Below, in pieces: positions 24,200-36,243 of a stretch of 36,901 nt of DNA. The DNA is from Rhodobacterales bacterium (GTDB taxonomy: Bacteria; Myxococcota_A; UBA796; GCA-2862545), in assembly GCA_009936995.1 (NCBI GenBank), contig JAACDH010000370.1, positions 1 through 36,901 on the forward strand. The letters are read 5' to 3'. The number at the start of each line of letters is the position of its first letter. The stretch's first letter is position 1. Position numbers and translations under genes: made by a program. Under the pieces are notes generated by a model that ran no database searches, was not told where the DNA came from, and saw nothing but the letters and a program-made list of their open reading frames with translations.

Positions 24200-25477
24200 C
24201 TAATTAGCGTGTGCGGACACAAGGGCCGCGTTGAGACCACTGATCACCTCAAGCATCTGTTTATCGGTCATGGCGGCAGACAAAAAGACAGCTTCAAACT
24301 GACTTGGAGGCAGGTATACCCCACCCGCTAGCGCGGCGCCGAAGTACCGACCGAAAGCGTCGAGGTCACATTCCTGAACTTCGTCAAACCGATGGGGCAG
24401 CTCGTCGCGGAAAAACAGCGTGAACATTCCGCCGATGCGCGAGTAGCTGATGCCGTGGTACTGAACCGCAGTCGAAAGGCCCTCGTCCAGCTGCTTTCCG
24501 AGTGCTTCGAGGCGCTCGTAGAGCGCGTCATCGAGCTTCTTTAGCGTAGCAATACCCGCTGCCACAGCCACGGGGTTTCCGGAGAGCGTGCCCGCTTGGT
24601 AGACAGCGCCCACTGGTGCCAGGTTCTGCATGATGTCGGCACGACCGCCGAAGGCCGCCAAGGGGTAGCCACCGCCGACAATCTTGCCAAAGGTGCTCAG
24701 ATCGGGCATCACGCCGTACAAGCCCTGAGCCGACTGGGGTCCCACCCGGAAGCCGCTCATGACCTCGTCGAAGATGAGCAGGGCGCCAGAGCTGTCGCAC
24801 AGCGCTCGCAGGCCCTCGAGGAAACCAGGCACGGGTCCGATTGCGCCCATATTGCCCGCGACGGGCTCGACGATGATGCAGGCCAGCTGGTCGCCATGCT
24901 GACGAACGATCTCGGCCACGGTTTCGAGGTCGTTAAAAGGTGCGACGAGGGTGTGCTCGGCCACGCTGGCGGGAATACCGGGCGAGCCGGGCGTTGCGAA
25001 GGTGGCAACCCCCGAGCCGGCGCTGACCAACATGCTGTCATGGGCGCCGTGATAGCAACCGGAGAACTTGAGGACCTTGTCGCGGCCGGTCGCGCCACGG
25101 GCCAGGCGGATAGCATGCATGGTGGCCAAAGTACCGCTGCTGCACAACCGAACCTGCTCAAAACAAGGCACACGCTCGATAAGCAACTCGGCCAGCTCGA
25201 TCTCCGCCTCGGTGGGCGCGCCAAAGCTGCTGCCGCGAGAGGCGGCACCCATGGCGGCTCCCAGCACGGACGGCTCGGCGTGTCCGAGCATCAAAGCGCC
25301 CCAGCTGCAGACCAGGTCGATGTATCGGTGTCCATCCACATCGACGATCTCGGCGCCTTCGCCAAAGTCGATAAATGGCGGCTCTCCTCCGACGGCTGCA
25401 AAAGCTCGAACGGGGGAATTGACACCACCAGGAATAACCGCGAGAGCGCGATCCATCAGACGAGACGAGCGAGACAT
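24200..25477 (-). CDS. hemL: Glutamate-1-semialdehyde 2,1-aminomutase
   Basis: 425 residues from the ATG at 25477 (GGAGG just upstream), the normal HemL length. PLP enzyme that makes 5-aminolevulinate for haem by the C5 pathway. Visible: PGGVNSPVRAF, VDGHRYIDLVCSWGALMLGH, KFSGCYHG, IIVEPVAGNMG, FDEVMSGFR, STFGKIVGGGYPLAAFGG with the PLP lysine at 265 (same number as E. coli), and YQAGTLSGNPVA. Two usually invariant spots differ: SGTLATM has Leu117 where HemL has Glu (SGTEATM), and YHGAHDSML replaces YHGHADS. Most of the active site is intact, so activity is probable. It precedes the F0 genes by 103 bases on the same strand. Confidence 0.95.
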   Translation of the reverse strand: MSRSSRLMDRALAVIPGGVNSPVRAFAAVGGEPPFIDFGEGAEIVDVDGHRYIDLVCSWGALMLGHAEPSVLGAAMGAASRGSSFGAPTEAEIELAELLIERVPCFEQVRLCSSGTLATMHAIRLARGATGRDKVLKFSGCYHGAHDSMLVSAGSGVATFATPGSPGIPASVAEHTLVAPFNDLETVAEIVRQHGDQLACIIVEPVAGNMGAIGPVPGFLEGLRALCDSSGALLIFDEVMSGFRVGPQSAQGLYGVMPDLSTFGKIVGGGYPLAAFGGRADIMQNLAPVGAVYQAGTLSGNPVAVAAGIATLKKLDDALYERLEALGKQLDEGLSTAVQYHGISYSRIGGMFTLFFRDELPHRFDEVQECDLDAFGRYFGAALAGGVYLPPSQFEAVFLSAAMTDKQMLEVISGLNAALVSAHAN

Positions 25478-25694
25478 GCATCCTCCAGGATGGCCCTGGT
25501 GACACGGAGCGGCGAATGTGGCAACTTCCGGCTTCAAGACACGTACACTTTTAGGAAATGAGAACAATCGGAGTCCCCGGTGTACCGAGGTTTAGTCTCT
25601 CGTCCAAATAGGGGTCGTCACCCACCGTTTTCACTCATTCCGGCCTAACCGCAGCCAGCAAAGTGAAACAAATGCGCGCGAAACCGCTAATTTG

Positions 25695-26507
25695 TTACTT
25701 GCTCCGCCACTGGGACCGACTGCGCATGGGTTCCGCCCGACTCTCGCGAACGGCATCCGGCAAGTCGACCTCATCGAGCTCAGCCAGCGCTTCGTCCAGG
25801 TTTCCCAGTCGCTCTAAGCACGTTGCTACACCCAGCTTTGCCACATTGGCCCGAACGTCATCACCCGCAGCCACATCCTCGAACAAGGTGAGGGCATCGG
25901 CGATCTGACCCTCGATGAGCTGAAGCTGAGCACGAGCAAGGTTGGCTTGCTGCCGAAGATCGGGATGCTCGCGGACCACGCGGCCCAACAGATTCAGCGC
26001 CCGGTGCACATGACCGGCCTGGGCGAGCTCTTGGGCGGCCGAGAGCTTCCAGGTCCCCGTATGATCCGGGCTACAGCTCGGTTCTTCGAGTTTCTTACAG
26101 ATGGCTACGGCGACCATAAACGCATGGGCCGAATCCTTAGGCTGCCGAATCTCGCGGTAAATCTCGCCGATTTTCACCTGGACATCGGCTTGTGCCCCTA
26201 GCGGAAGGGTCGCATCGTTGGCGAGCGCGTTGAGGCGAACCAAAGATCCTTGAGAATCGCCAAGCTCGTTGAACAATAACTGAGCGCTGCGAAGCAGAGC
26301 CCGCTGCCGATGGGCGGCGACAAACGACCACTCGGCCACTTTATCGTACCGCTGGACCGCGATCAGCGGCGCGCCTTGACCCAAAGCCACATCAGCTCGG
26401 GACAACGCGAGCGGAGAGACCGGTGCCATCCACAGCCCTGCGAGGGCGAGCAGCGCGGTACCCCCGGTAATCCAGGAGCTATAAATTGGCTTGTAGAGCG
26501 GCGTCAC
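25695..26507 (-). CDS. Membrane-anchored TPR protein downstream of gyrA
   Basis: 270 residues, GTG start, weak ribosome site. One N-terminal membrane helix (WITGGTALLALAGLWMA, about 12-28) and then about 230 residues of tetratricopeptide-like helix pairs (RYDKVAEWSFVAAHRQRALL, VKIGEIYREIRQPKDSAHAF, HRALNLLGRVVREHPDLRQQ, AKLGVATCLERLGNLDEALA). No catalytic motif. TPR proteins of this form are periplasmic scaffolds, but no partner can be named. It begins 31 bases after the gyrA stop on the same strand and may be co-transcribed with it. Confidence 0.8.
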   Translation of the reverse strand: MTPLYKPIYSSWITGGTALLALAGLWMAPVSPLALSRADVALGQGAPLIAVQRYDKVAEWSFVAAHRQRALLRSAQLLFNELGDSQGSLVRLNALANDATLPLGAQADVQVKIGEIYREIRQPKDSAHAFMVAVAICKKLEEPSCSPDHTGTWKLSAAQELAQAGHVHRALNLLGRVVREHPDLRQQANLARAQLQLIEGQIADALTLFEDVAAGDDVRANVAKLGVATCLERLGNLDEALAELDEVDLPDAVRESRAEPMRSRSQWRSK

Positions 26508-26538
26508 ACACCCACCCTAACCCAAGCTCACAAATTTT

Positions 26539-29175
26539 TCACTCTTCGCCAGAAGCCGAATCGTCGGACGTGACCTCGCCAGCGTCATCTTCGCCCACCG
26601 GTTCGTCGTCGTCTTCTTCAAGACGCGCGATGTCGACGATGCGCTCATCGGCACCCAGACGCATCAGACGAACACCCTTGGAGCTACGGCTCTGGACGAC
26701 GCGGATGGACTTAGCGGAGATGCGAATGACCCGACCCGTGTCGGTGACGATCATCAACTGATCTTCGTCGGTGACAACACGGGCGCCCACCACAAGGCCG
26801 ACATCGTCGCCAGTCTTGTGAGAGATGACGCCCATGCCGTTACGACCTTGAACCGGGTACTTCTCGAATGGCGTACGCTTGCCATAGCCGTTGGCCGTAA
26901 CCGTGAGCAGCAGCTCGCCGTAGGTCTCTTCGACCTCGATGGGCTCACCATTTTCGTCCACCAAGATCTCGACGGTCGCGCCGTCGTTCATGGCGACGAC
27001 TTGCTCCTCGGCTTCGGCCTCATCTTCGACGGCAGAGGCGGGAACCAATAGCGCGTCGACAACTCGGTCGTCCTTACGCAGCTTGACGCCTTTGTTTCCA
27101 CGAGCAGTACGACCGTAGACCGGCGCGCCCTTGGGCCCACTACGTCGGAATCGAATGCATTGACCGTTGGCGGTAAGCAGCATGACGTCAACGTCTTCTT
27201 CCTCGCCCATCAGCTTGACCTGGCACAGCTCGTCGTCGTCGGCCACACCGCAGGCGATCAACCCACCGTTGCGGATGTTCTTGTAGGCCGACAACGGCGT
27301 GCGCTTGACCAGACCATTGCGGGACACAAAGAGCAGGTCGCCCTGACCTTGGTCGTCGGTGATCTCGCGGACGCTAACAACCGCGGCGATGTGATCGCCC
27401 TTGGCCACGGGGACCAGGTTGATAATCGGCCTTCCACGGGCGGTACGACTGCCTTCGGGGACTTCGTATACGTTGAGCGGAAACACCTTTCCAGCGGCGG
27501 TGAAGACCATTAGAATGGAGTGGGTGTTGGCCACAAAGATGGACGTCACGAAGTCCTCGGCGCGGGTGTTCATGCCCTTCTTGCCGTGACCGCCACGGCG
27601 CTGAGTGCGCCACTCATCGGGCTTGACCCGCTTGATGTAGCCCAAGTGCGAGACCGTCACGATTTGGTCTTCTTCAGCGACGAGATCGTGCATCGAGAGC
27701 TCGCCACGGGCATCGACGATGCGCGTGCGCCGGGCATCGGCGTACTTGTCCCTCATTTCCATCAGCTCACCCTTGACGACATCCATCAGAAGGACCTCGG
27801 AGGCGAGAATGGCGGAAAGCTCTTCAATACGAACCTGCAAGGCTGCGTATTCTTCGTCGATCTTGTCGCGCTCCATGCCCGTGAGGCGCTGGAGACGCAT
27901 CTCAAGGATGGCGACGGCCTGGACCTCGGTGAGTCCAAAACGATCCATCAGACCCAGACGCGCCGCAACCACAGATGGGCTGGCGCGGATCAGGGCGATG
28001 ACCTCGTCGATGTGGTCGAGGGCGATGCGATAGCCTTCGAGGATATGGGCGCGTTCGCGACACTTACGAAGTTCGAAGCGGGTACGACGCAACACCACTT
28101 CGCGACGATGGGCGATGTAGTGAGCCAGCATCTCGCGCAGCGTCAAGATCCGCGGACGTTGGTTCACGATGGCCAACAGAATCACGCCATAGGTGTTCTG
28201 AAGAGACGTAGACTTGTACAGGTGGTTGAGCACCACTTCGGGGTACACATCGTGCTTGAGCTCGATGACGATGCGCATGCCCTGACGATCGGACTCATCG
28301 CGAAGGGCGTGAATACCCTCGAGGCGCTTGTCTTTCACCAAGTCGGCGATATGCTCGATAAGACGAGCCTTATTAACCTGATAGGGAAGCTCTTCGATGA
28401 TGATCGCAGTGCGACCATTCGACAGTTCCTCAAAGTCCGCCTGACCGCGAACCACCACACGTCCACGACCGGTGGCGTAGGCGTTTCGAATACCCTGACG
28501 ACCGTAAATGGTCGCACCTGTCGGGAAGTCTGGTCCGGGAACAATCTCAAGCAGCTCTTCTAGATCGAGCTCGGGATTGGCGATGACGGCCAAACACGCA
28601 TCAATAATCTCGCCCAGGTTGTGGGGGGGAATCTTGGTGGCCATACCGACCGCGATGCCCTCGGCACCATTAACCAGCAAGTTGGGGAACTTCGACGGCA
28701 TGACGTCGGGCTCAAGGTGCTCGCCGTCGAAGTTGGGAGAGAAGCTGACGGTCTCTTTGTCGATGTCGACCAGCAGCTCCATGGCCAGCTTGGTCATTTT
28801 GGACTCGGTGTACCGGTAGGCCGCAGCGGGGTCGCCATCGACCGAACCAAAGTTACCCTGGCCGTCGACCAATAGGTACCGAAGGTTCCACGGCTGGGCC
28901 ATGCGAACCATCGCGTCGTAGACCGCGCTGTCGCCGTGGGGGTGGTACTTTTTGAGTACTTCGCCAACCACACCAGCACTCTTGGAGTACTTCTTGTTCG
29001 GGTGAAGGCCCTCTCGGTACATCGCATACAGGATGCGCCGGTGAACGGGCTTCAGCCCATCGCGAATATCGGGTAGCGCACGACCAATGATGACCGACAT
29101 GGAGTAATCCATGTACGAGTTTCGCATCTCGTCTTCAATGCGAATCGGCACCAGGTTTTTGGCAATCATATCCAT
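26539..29175 (-). CDS. gyrA: DNA gyrase subunit A
   Basis: 878 residues. Type II topoisomerase subunit that breaks and rejoins DNA and introduces negative supercoils with GyrB. The numbering follows E. coli exactly at the N-terminus: Ser83 and Asp87 in [19 protein letters not shown] (quinolone-sensitive residues present) and the catalytic Tyr122 in [24 protein letters not shown] and the C-terminal beta-pinwheel follow. The GyrA box, needed for DNA wrapping, reads [10 protein letters not shown], with His where E. coli has Lys (QRRGGKG). The pinwheel contains an acidic insertion (EDEAEAEEQ) and the protein ends in an acidic tail. Lies 55 bases after gyrB on the same strand. Confidence 0.98.
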   Translation of the reverse strand: MDMIAKNLVPIRIEDEMRNSYMDYSMSVIIGRALPDIRDGLKPVHRRILYAMYREGLHPNKKYSKSAGVVGEVLKKYHPHGDSAVYDAMVRMAQPWNLRYLLVDGQGNFGSVDGDPAAAYRYTESKMTKLAMELLVDIDKETVSFSPNFDGEHLEPDVMPSKFPNLLVNGAEGIAVGMATKIPPHNLGEIIDACLAVIANPELDLEELLEIVPGPDFPTGATIYGRQGIRNAYATGRGRVVVRGQADFEELSNGRTAIIIEELPYQVNKARLIEHIADLVKDKRLEGIHALRDESDRQGMRIVIELKHDVYPEVVLNHLYKSTSLQNTYGVILLAIVNQRPRILTLREMLAHYIAHRREVVLRRTRFELRKCRERAHILEGYRIALDHIDEVIALIRASPSVVAARLGLMDRFGLTEVQAVAILEMRLQRLTGMERDKIDEEYAALQVRIEELSAILASEVLLMDVVKGELMEMRDKYADARRTRIVDARGELSMHDLVAEEDQIVTVSHLGYIKRVKPDEWRTQRRGGHGKKGMNTRAEDFVTSIFVANTHSILMVFTAAGKVFPLNVYEVPEGSRTARGRPIINLVPVAKGDHIAAVVSVREITDDQGQGDLLFVSRNGLVKRTPLSAYKNIRNGGLIACGVADDDELCQVKLMGEEEDVDVMLLTANGQCIRFRRSGPKGAPVYGRTARGNKGVKLRKDDRVVDALLVPASAVEDEAEAEEQVVAMNDGATVEILVDENGEPIEVEETYGELLLTVTANGYGKRTPFEKYPVQGRNGMGVISHKTGDDVGLVVGARVVTDEDQLMIVTDTGRVIRISAKSIRVVQSRSSKGVRLMRLGADERIVDIARLEEDDDEPVGEDDAGEVTSDDSASGEE

Positions 29176-29230
29176 AGGATTTCCCAGGAAGAATCAGAGA
29201 GAATGGAGGGAAGAGGAGGGCAGGTTTGGA

Positions 29231-31834
<2,604 letters not shown>

Positions 31835-31879
31835 TCAGCCGGCTCATTCCCTAGGGGAGTCGATGTTTTCCGAGGGGAC

Positions 31880-32983
31880 CTATTTTGAGCTAAAAACCGC
31901 CAGAGAACCCTCTTTGACAGCGACCTTAAGGGTGTCGTGGGGCGGAAGCGCACCCATATGGTCTGGATCGGTCGTAGTAGCCAACACTTGGGCTCCTAAA
32001 TCCGACAACGCACCCACCAAATGTGCTGTTCTTTTGCGGTCGAGTTCGGAACTCACATCGTCAATTAGAAATAACGGCACCAGACCGCGCTCTCGGGCCG
32101 CCATCATCTCGGCCAGCTTCAGGGACAGCACCAGGGACCGAACCTGCCCACGAGAGCCGTACATGCGCGCAGAGCGTCCATCTAGAACGACCTGCACATC
32201 GTCGGTCTGCGGGCCGGCCAATACGGTTCTTCGTCGAAGCTCATTGCCGCGAGTATCTTCGAGCTTCGACCTCAACGACTTCATTCGATCGGTTGGACTG
32301 TCTCCGAGCGCGGCTGTTTTGTACTGAAGTTTGACCGTGCCCACGCCACTCGACAAAGTGCTGTGGACAGCGCTCACGTGCGGCTGAAGTGCTTGAAGCA
32401 TCTCTACCCTGCGCGACACCAACTCAGCGCCCACACGGGCCAGCTGGTCGTCTAGGGCATCTAAAACGGCAAGGTCTGGTAGTTCGAGGCGGAGGGCGGC
32501 GCCCTTTTGGGACAATATCCGATGAACGGTGCGCACTACACCCAAGTGTGCCGGTTTTGCGGTAAACGCAGCTCGGTCCAACCATTGACGCCGATATAAG
32601 GGACCCTCGGAGACAATTCGCGCGTCGAGTGGTGTGAAACTGATGCAGCGGATGCCAGCAAAGTATTCGTTGAGGGCGGACACCCGCTTCCCGTCGAGCT
32701 CGGCCTGACGACCGGACTTGGTGAGCTTGACCCGATATTGGCGATCGATTCCATGGGCCTCGACCCAGCCGACGACGCCCCCTTCGTTTCCTCCCCACTG
32801 AATCAGCTCTCGACGACCGCGACCCTTCAGCGGCTTGAGCGTAGCCAACAGGTGGATGGCTTCGAGGACATTGGTCTTGCCCTGGGCATTCTGGCCGTGG
32901 AACACCACAAAGGGCGCATCTAGATTAAGATCGACGGGTTCCAGGTTGCGAAAGCCCTGGGCGACCAGACGGCGAATGCGCAA
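31880..32983 (-). CDS. recF: DNA replication and repair protein RecF
   Basis: 367 residues, TTG start at 32983 with AGGAG 5 bases upstream. SMC/ABC-type ATPase that binds gapped DNA and loads RecA via RecOR. Walker A GQNAQGKT (30-37), signature SRGQVRSLVLSLKLAE, Walker B LFLIDDVSSELD, all in the expected order. FRNLEPVDLNLD near the start is the usual N-terminal strand. Its start is 12 bases after the dnaN stop, the same operon order as in many bacteria; 210 bases separate it from gyrB. Confidence 0.97.
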   Translation of the reverse strand: MRIRRLVAQGFRNLEPVDLNLDAPFVVFHGQNAQGKTNVLEAIHLLATLKPLKGRGRRELIQWGGNEGGVVGWVEAHGIDRQYRVKLTKSGRQAELDGKRVSALNEYFAGIRCISFTPLDARIVSEGPLYRRQWLDRAAFTAKPAHLGVVRTVHRILSQKGAALRLELPDLAVLDALDDQLARVGAELVSRRVEMLQALQPHVSAVHSTLSSGVGTVKLQYKTAALGDSPTDRMKSLRSKLEDTRGNELRRRTVLAGPQTDDVQVVLDGRSARMYGSRGQVRSLVLSLKLAEMMAARERGLVPLFLIDDVSSELDRKRTAHLVGALSDLGAQVLATTTDPDHMGALPPHDTLKVAVKEGSLAVFSSK

Positions 32984-32995
32984 GGAGACTCCTGG

Positions 32996-34111
32996 TCAGT
33001 CCAGACGCATGGGCATAATGACGAAAAACGCCTCGTTGTCTTCGGGATCGCGGATGAGACACGGCGCCAGCGGATTGCTGTGCTCGAGCACAACTTGGCT
33101 GCCCTTGAGGACCGAGAGAACGTCTTGGAGGAAGCGTGCGTTAAATCCGACAATGAGGGAATCTCCCTCGATTTCGACTGGCAAGCTCTCTTTTACTTCA
33201 CCGCGCTCGACGTTGTGAACCTCGATGGCCAGCTCGTTGTCGGCGAACGCAAAACGAACGGCGCGGGTGCGCTCTTGGACCAAAATCATCACTCGGCGAA
33301 GGGTAGCGGTCAGGTCGCTCTTTTGGCAGCGAACCAGCATGCGATGGTCGGTGGGGACCACGGCGCCGTAATCTGGAAACTCGCCTTCGAGAAGACGAAA
33401 CCAGAACACTTGGTTGGGGCGAGAGAGTCGGATCGCGCCGTCACCAAACGAGAGCTCGATGGGTTCAGCCCCCCCTTCGAGCAGCTTACGCATGACCGCG
33501 AGCGCCTTGCGGGGAACCAGGGTGCGCGGCGTGATGACCAACTCGCCTTCAAAGGCGGTTTGCGCGCAGCAGAGGCGGTGACCATCGGTGGCCACAAAAC
33601 GGAGCATTGGACCGTCGTCGGTCTGGACTTGCTCGATATTTACGCCGTTGAGACCGTAGCGAACATCGTCGGTGGCTACCGCAAAATGGGTTTGGTCGAC
33701 TAAGCGGCGAAGCTCGGATTCAGAGACCTTGGCTACGCCCTTGCCGTCGAAGGCCGGCAGCTGTGGGAACTCTTCAGCCGCTGCGCCAGGGAGACGGAAA
33801 AATGAGCGTCCTGAGCGGATTTCGAGTCGATTTCCGGCGCCAATCGTAAGCTGAACCGTGGACTCGGGCAGGGTTCGCGCAATCTGAAACAGGCTGGCTG
33901 CGTCGACGGCGATCTCTCCGCCTTTCTCGACATTTGCAGCTAGATCGCCGATAAAAGCGACCTCTGTGTCTGTGGCAGTCATTCGTAGACCGCCTTCACG
34001 AGCATGCAGCAGCACATGCGCCAGCAGCGGATGAATGCTGCGACGCTCAACGATGTTCTGCACCCGCGCCAGCCCTCGGCTGAGCTCGTCGCGGTCGATG
34101 TACAGGTCCAT
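32996..34111 (-). CDS. dnaN: DNA polymerase III sliding clamp (beta subunit)
   Basis: 371 residues, ATG start at 34111. Ring-forming processivity clamp. Three repeated clamp domains are visible: ELSRGLARVQNIVERRS at the start, PGAAAEEFPQLPAFDGKG with the FP motif, FVATDGHRLCCAQ, LEGEFPDYGAVVPTDH, and at the end LIRDPEDNEAFFVIMPMRLD, the C-terminal M-P-M-R-L/x that lines the partner-binding pocket. Downstream of dnaA and the origin region, followed closely by recF. Confidence 0.98.
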   Translation of the reverse strand: MDLYIDRDELSRGLARVQNIVERRSIHPLLAHVLLHAREGGLRMTATDTEVAFIGDLAANVEKGGEIAVDAASLFQIARTLPESTVQLTIGAGNRLEIRSGRSFFRLPGAAAEEFPQLPAFDGKGVAKVSESELRRLVDQTHFAVATDDVRYGLNGVNIEQVQTDDGPMLRFVATDGHRLCCAQTAFEGELVITPRTLVPRKALAVMRKLLEGGAEPIELSFGDGAIRLSRPNQVFWFRLLEGEFPDYGAVVPTDHRMLVRCQKSDLTATLRRVMILVQERTRAVRFAFADNELAIEVHNVERGEVKESLPVEIEGDSLIVGFNARFLQDVLSVLKGSQVVLEHSNPLAPCLIRDPEDNEAFFVIMPMRLD

Positions 34112-34407
34112 GGGAACTCCGGTTGGCAGCTATTGCTATCACGATCCAGATCTATTGTTGGATCTCTCTAGTAGTAGATAGTAGGTGCTGTGGATACTGG
34201 GGATTAGGGTTGGTTAGTTAGTTTGAAAGGGAACTATTTATATGGATAGTGCTGTGGGCTAATCAGCCTCTCTCAGGGGAATAATGGGGAGTAAATATCT
34301 TGTGTCGCGATCGCCTGAGATCCCATTCCCCAACATCCACTGGATCTTCCCCGCGAATCCATAGGGTCTCCCCCAGTGTTTCCACAGTGTTTTCCATAGG
34401 CTAAAGC
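34112..34407. other. Probable replication origin (oriC) between dnaA and dnaN
   Basis: 296 bases, visibly more AT-rich than the flanks, in the classic oriC position. DnaA-box-like sites: TGTGGATAC (34189-34197, 8 of 9 to TGTGGATAA); weaker 7-of-9 sites at 34241-34249 (TATGGATAG), 34378-34386 (GTTTCCACA) and 34390-34398 (TTTTCCATA). A trinucleotide run adjoins the best box. AT-rich stretches surround 34232-34248 and 34280-34300. A short hairpin GATCCA/TGGATC sits at 34143-34164. Gene order rpmH-dnaA-oriC-dnaN supports the call. Confidence 0.75.
34169..34197 (-). promoter_or_regulatory. DnaA box plus DnaA-trio-like element (basal unwinding system)
   Basis: Plus strand, in order: TAG x3, one A, TAG x2 (34169-34184), a 4-base GC-rich spacer GTGC, and the box TGTGGATAC (34189-34197). 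Read on the minus strand, the box comes first and then CTA repeats toward dnaN. This is the same order and polarity as the Bacillus subtilis box / GC spacer / trio arrangement. Confidence 0.72.
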
Positions 34408-35730
34408 TCAACGAATATTGAGCCCTTGTTCGATGAGCCGGATTTTGAAGGACAGATCGGGGTTGTTTTTTGACTCCTTGTCGACCTTGCGGACGCCGTG
34501 CTGAATGGTGCTGTGGGCGCGTCCTCCAAACTCTCGTCCCAGCTCTGGAAAAGAGAGTCCGGTGTGCTTGCGCGCGAGGAACATCGCGAGGTGTCGTGGG
34601 GTGGTCAGGGTGCGGGTGCGACGGCTGCCGGTAATGTCGGCGCTACGGAGGTTGTGGAACCGCGCCACGGACTCGATGATGCTCGCTACGGTGACCTGTA
34701 CTATTACAGGGGCGAACAAATCGGGGAGCTGTTTGCGGGCAAACTCCATGGTGATGGGCTGGTTGTAAAAGGAGTGGAGCGCTGAGAGTTTGTTAACGAC
34801 GCCCTCTAACTCGCGAATATTTCCGGCGACACCCGTGGCGATGGCGTCGGCTACGTCCATGGGCAGAGACATGCCCTCTTGTTCGATCTTTTGATATAGA
34901 ATGGCGAGTAGGGTTTCGCGGTCCGGCGCTTGCATATCGGCGAGCAGACCCCCTTCAAAACGGGTGCGCAGCCGGGGCTCGAGCTTTTCGATGTCGCGGG
35001 GGACTACATCCGAGGTGAGTACCACCTGACGTCCAGAGGACTGTAGGGCGTTGAAGGTGTGGAAGAACTCTTCTTGGGTGCGCTCTCGGCCGGAGAGGAA
35101 CTGCACATCGTCGACCAGGAGCACGGTGGCTCGCTGTCGGTACTTGGCGCGAAAGTCTTCCATGCGGCGGAAGCGCAAGCACTGAATCATCTCGTTCATA
35201 AAGGCTTCAGCGGTGACATAGACCACTTTGGCGCCGGCGTGGTGCCTCAGGACATGGTTGCCGATGGCGTGCATCATGTGGGTCTTGCCCAGACCGGTCG
35301 ACCCGTAAATGAACAGGGGGTTGTACGCGCGGGCTGGTTTTTCTGCGACGGCGCAGGCTGCGGCGTGGGCGAATTTATTGCACTCACCGATCACGAAGCT
35401 GTCGAATGTTTGGTGCTCGCTGATCCCAATGGCTCGCTGCACCGCAGGCGCCTTGGTCGCGTGACTGACGGGGTCGATGTTCTCTTCTCCCTGGTATTGA
35501 AAGCTCAGATCCATGGGGTGGCCCAGGGCTAGGCTGGCCTCGATTTGGAGATCCTCCAGGTAGTTTTCTCGGATCCAATCTGCGTAATACCTGTTTTCTA
35601 CCTGAACAACTAGGGTGTTCGCATCCATCCGAATTGGAGAGGCATTCTGAAACCAGATTTCGGTGTTTTGACGACCGACGCGCTCTTGCATCGCGGCGAT
35701 CAATCGGTCCCACAACTGGGTCAAATCCAT
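34408..35730 (-). CDS. dnaA: Chromosomal replication initiator protein DnaA
   Basis: 440 residues from the ATG at 35730 (MDLTQLWDRL); a TTG at 35778 would add 16 residues. Neither has a real Shine-Dalgarno site. Domain I at 1-80, short linker, AAA+ domain with Walker A GSTGLGKT (143-150), Walker B LLVDDVQF (204-211), and sensor/arginine residues in RLRTRFEGGLLADMQAPDRE. The C-terminal helix-turn-helix has TTPRHLAMFLARKHTGLS and the signature FGGRAHSTIQH (401-411). In E. coli that signature is FGGRDHTTVLH, with Asp433, His434 and Thr435 contacting bases; here Asp is Ala405. Binds ATP and DnaA boxes to open the origin. Confidence 0.98.
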   Translation of the reverse strand: MDLTQLWDRLIAAMQERVGRQNTEIWFQNASPIRMDANTLVVQVENRYYADWIRENYLEDLQIEASLALGHPMDLSFQYQGEENIDPVSHATKAPAVQRAIGISEHQTFDSFVIGECNKFAHAAACAVAEKPARAYNPLFIYGSTGLGKTHMMHAIGNHVLRHHAGAKVVYVTAEAFMNEMIQCLRFRRMEDFRAKYRQRATVLLVDDVQFLSGRERTQEEFFHTFNALQSSGRQVVLTSDVVPRDIEKLEPRLRTRFEGGLLADMQAPDRETLLAILYQKIEQEGMSLPMDVADAIATGVAGNIRELEGVVNKLSALHSFYNQPITMEFARKQLPDLFAPVIVQVTVASIIESVARFHNLRSADITGSRRTRTLTTPRHLAMFLARKHTGLSFPELGREFGGRAHSTIQHGVRKVDKESKNNPDLSFKIRLIEQGLNIR

Positions 35731-35754
35731 GGTGAGGAGGTCTCTCTGTGAGCT

Positions 35755-35785
35755 GTACGCACCCTGATTACCAGGCAAATCGTAC
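35755..35785 (-). other. Imperfect stem-loop in the dnaA leader
   Basis: GTACG (35755-35759) pairs with CGTAC (35781-35785), and inside it CCTG (35763-35766) pairs with CAGG (35772-35775) around a 5-base loop. It lies 25-55 bases upstream of the dnaA ATG and could influence dnaA expression. The rest of the 314-base dnaA-rpmH gap holds the rpmH promoter; no other clear element was seen. Confidence 0.5.
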
Positions 35786-35948
35786 CTGAAACCTATAGAA
35801 GCGTTGATGTATTTGTCGCGGCCTTCGGGACGTGCAAGTTATCCGATTTTTGGGTCAGAATTCAAGGCTTGGTTACGCCTTAGTGGCATCCAGCACGTTG
35901 GAGTGGGGTTCACCAAGGCGAGATATTGTGTCTTGGCGTGGTTGGTAC

Positions 35949-35977
35949 TTGACCGGAGGGGGCTGTTGGACTATTTA
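35949..35977 (+). promoter_or_regulatory. Sigma-70-type promoter for rpmH-rnpA-yidD-yidC
   Basis: TTGACC (35949-35954), a 17-base spacer, then TATTTA (35972-35977). This gives a leader of about 60 bases to the rpmH ATG. Confidence 0.6.
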
Positions 35978-36044
35978 GCCCCGGTTCAACGGCATGGGGA
36001 CGAGCATTAAGCTCTCCTCAGGGCACACCGGAGTAGCCCCAAAA

Positions 36045-36200
36045 ATGAAGCGCACATACCAACCGTCCAAGATTAAGCGTCGTCGTACTCACGGCTTCCG
36101 CGAGCGTATGAAGACTCCAGCAGGACGTCGTGTCCTGTCGAATCGTCGTCGCAAGGGCCGTCGTAAGATGGCTTCCATTACGCCCGACAAGCGCTACTAG
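36045..36200 (+). CDS. rpmH: 50S ribosomal protein L34
   Basis: 51 residues from the ATG at 36045 ([18 protein letters not shown]), the universal L34 start; an in-frame upstream ATG at 35994 is rejected because L34 always begins with MKRT. Very basic: [20 protein letters not shown] is the conserved core. A C-terminal extension of a few residues (SITPDKRY) makes it slightly longer than the 46-residue E. coli protein. GGAG lies about 11 bases upstream. First gene of the rpmH-rnpA-yidD-yidC group, diverging from dnaA. Confidence 0.97.
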   Translation: MKRTYQPSKIKRRRTHGFRERMKTPAGRRVLSNRRRKGRRKMASITPDKRY

Positions 36201-36243
36201 CTCCAGCGTAAGAATCTGAGTTCACCCTCGGATTCCAAGGCTG

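Noticed and set aside
24596-25561. 321-codon frame antisense to hemL
   Set aside because: hemL is unambiguous; the antisense frame has no recognisable motif.
27520-28563. 347-codon frame antisense to gyrA
   Set aside because: Follows gyrA codon structure; composition not protein-like.
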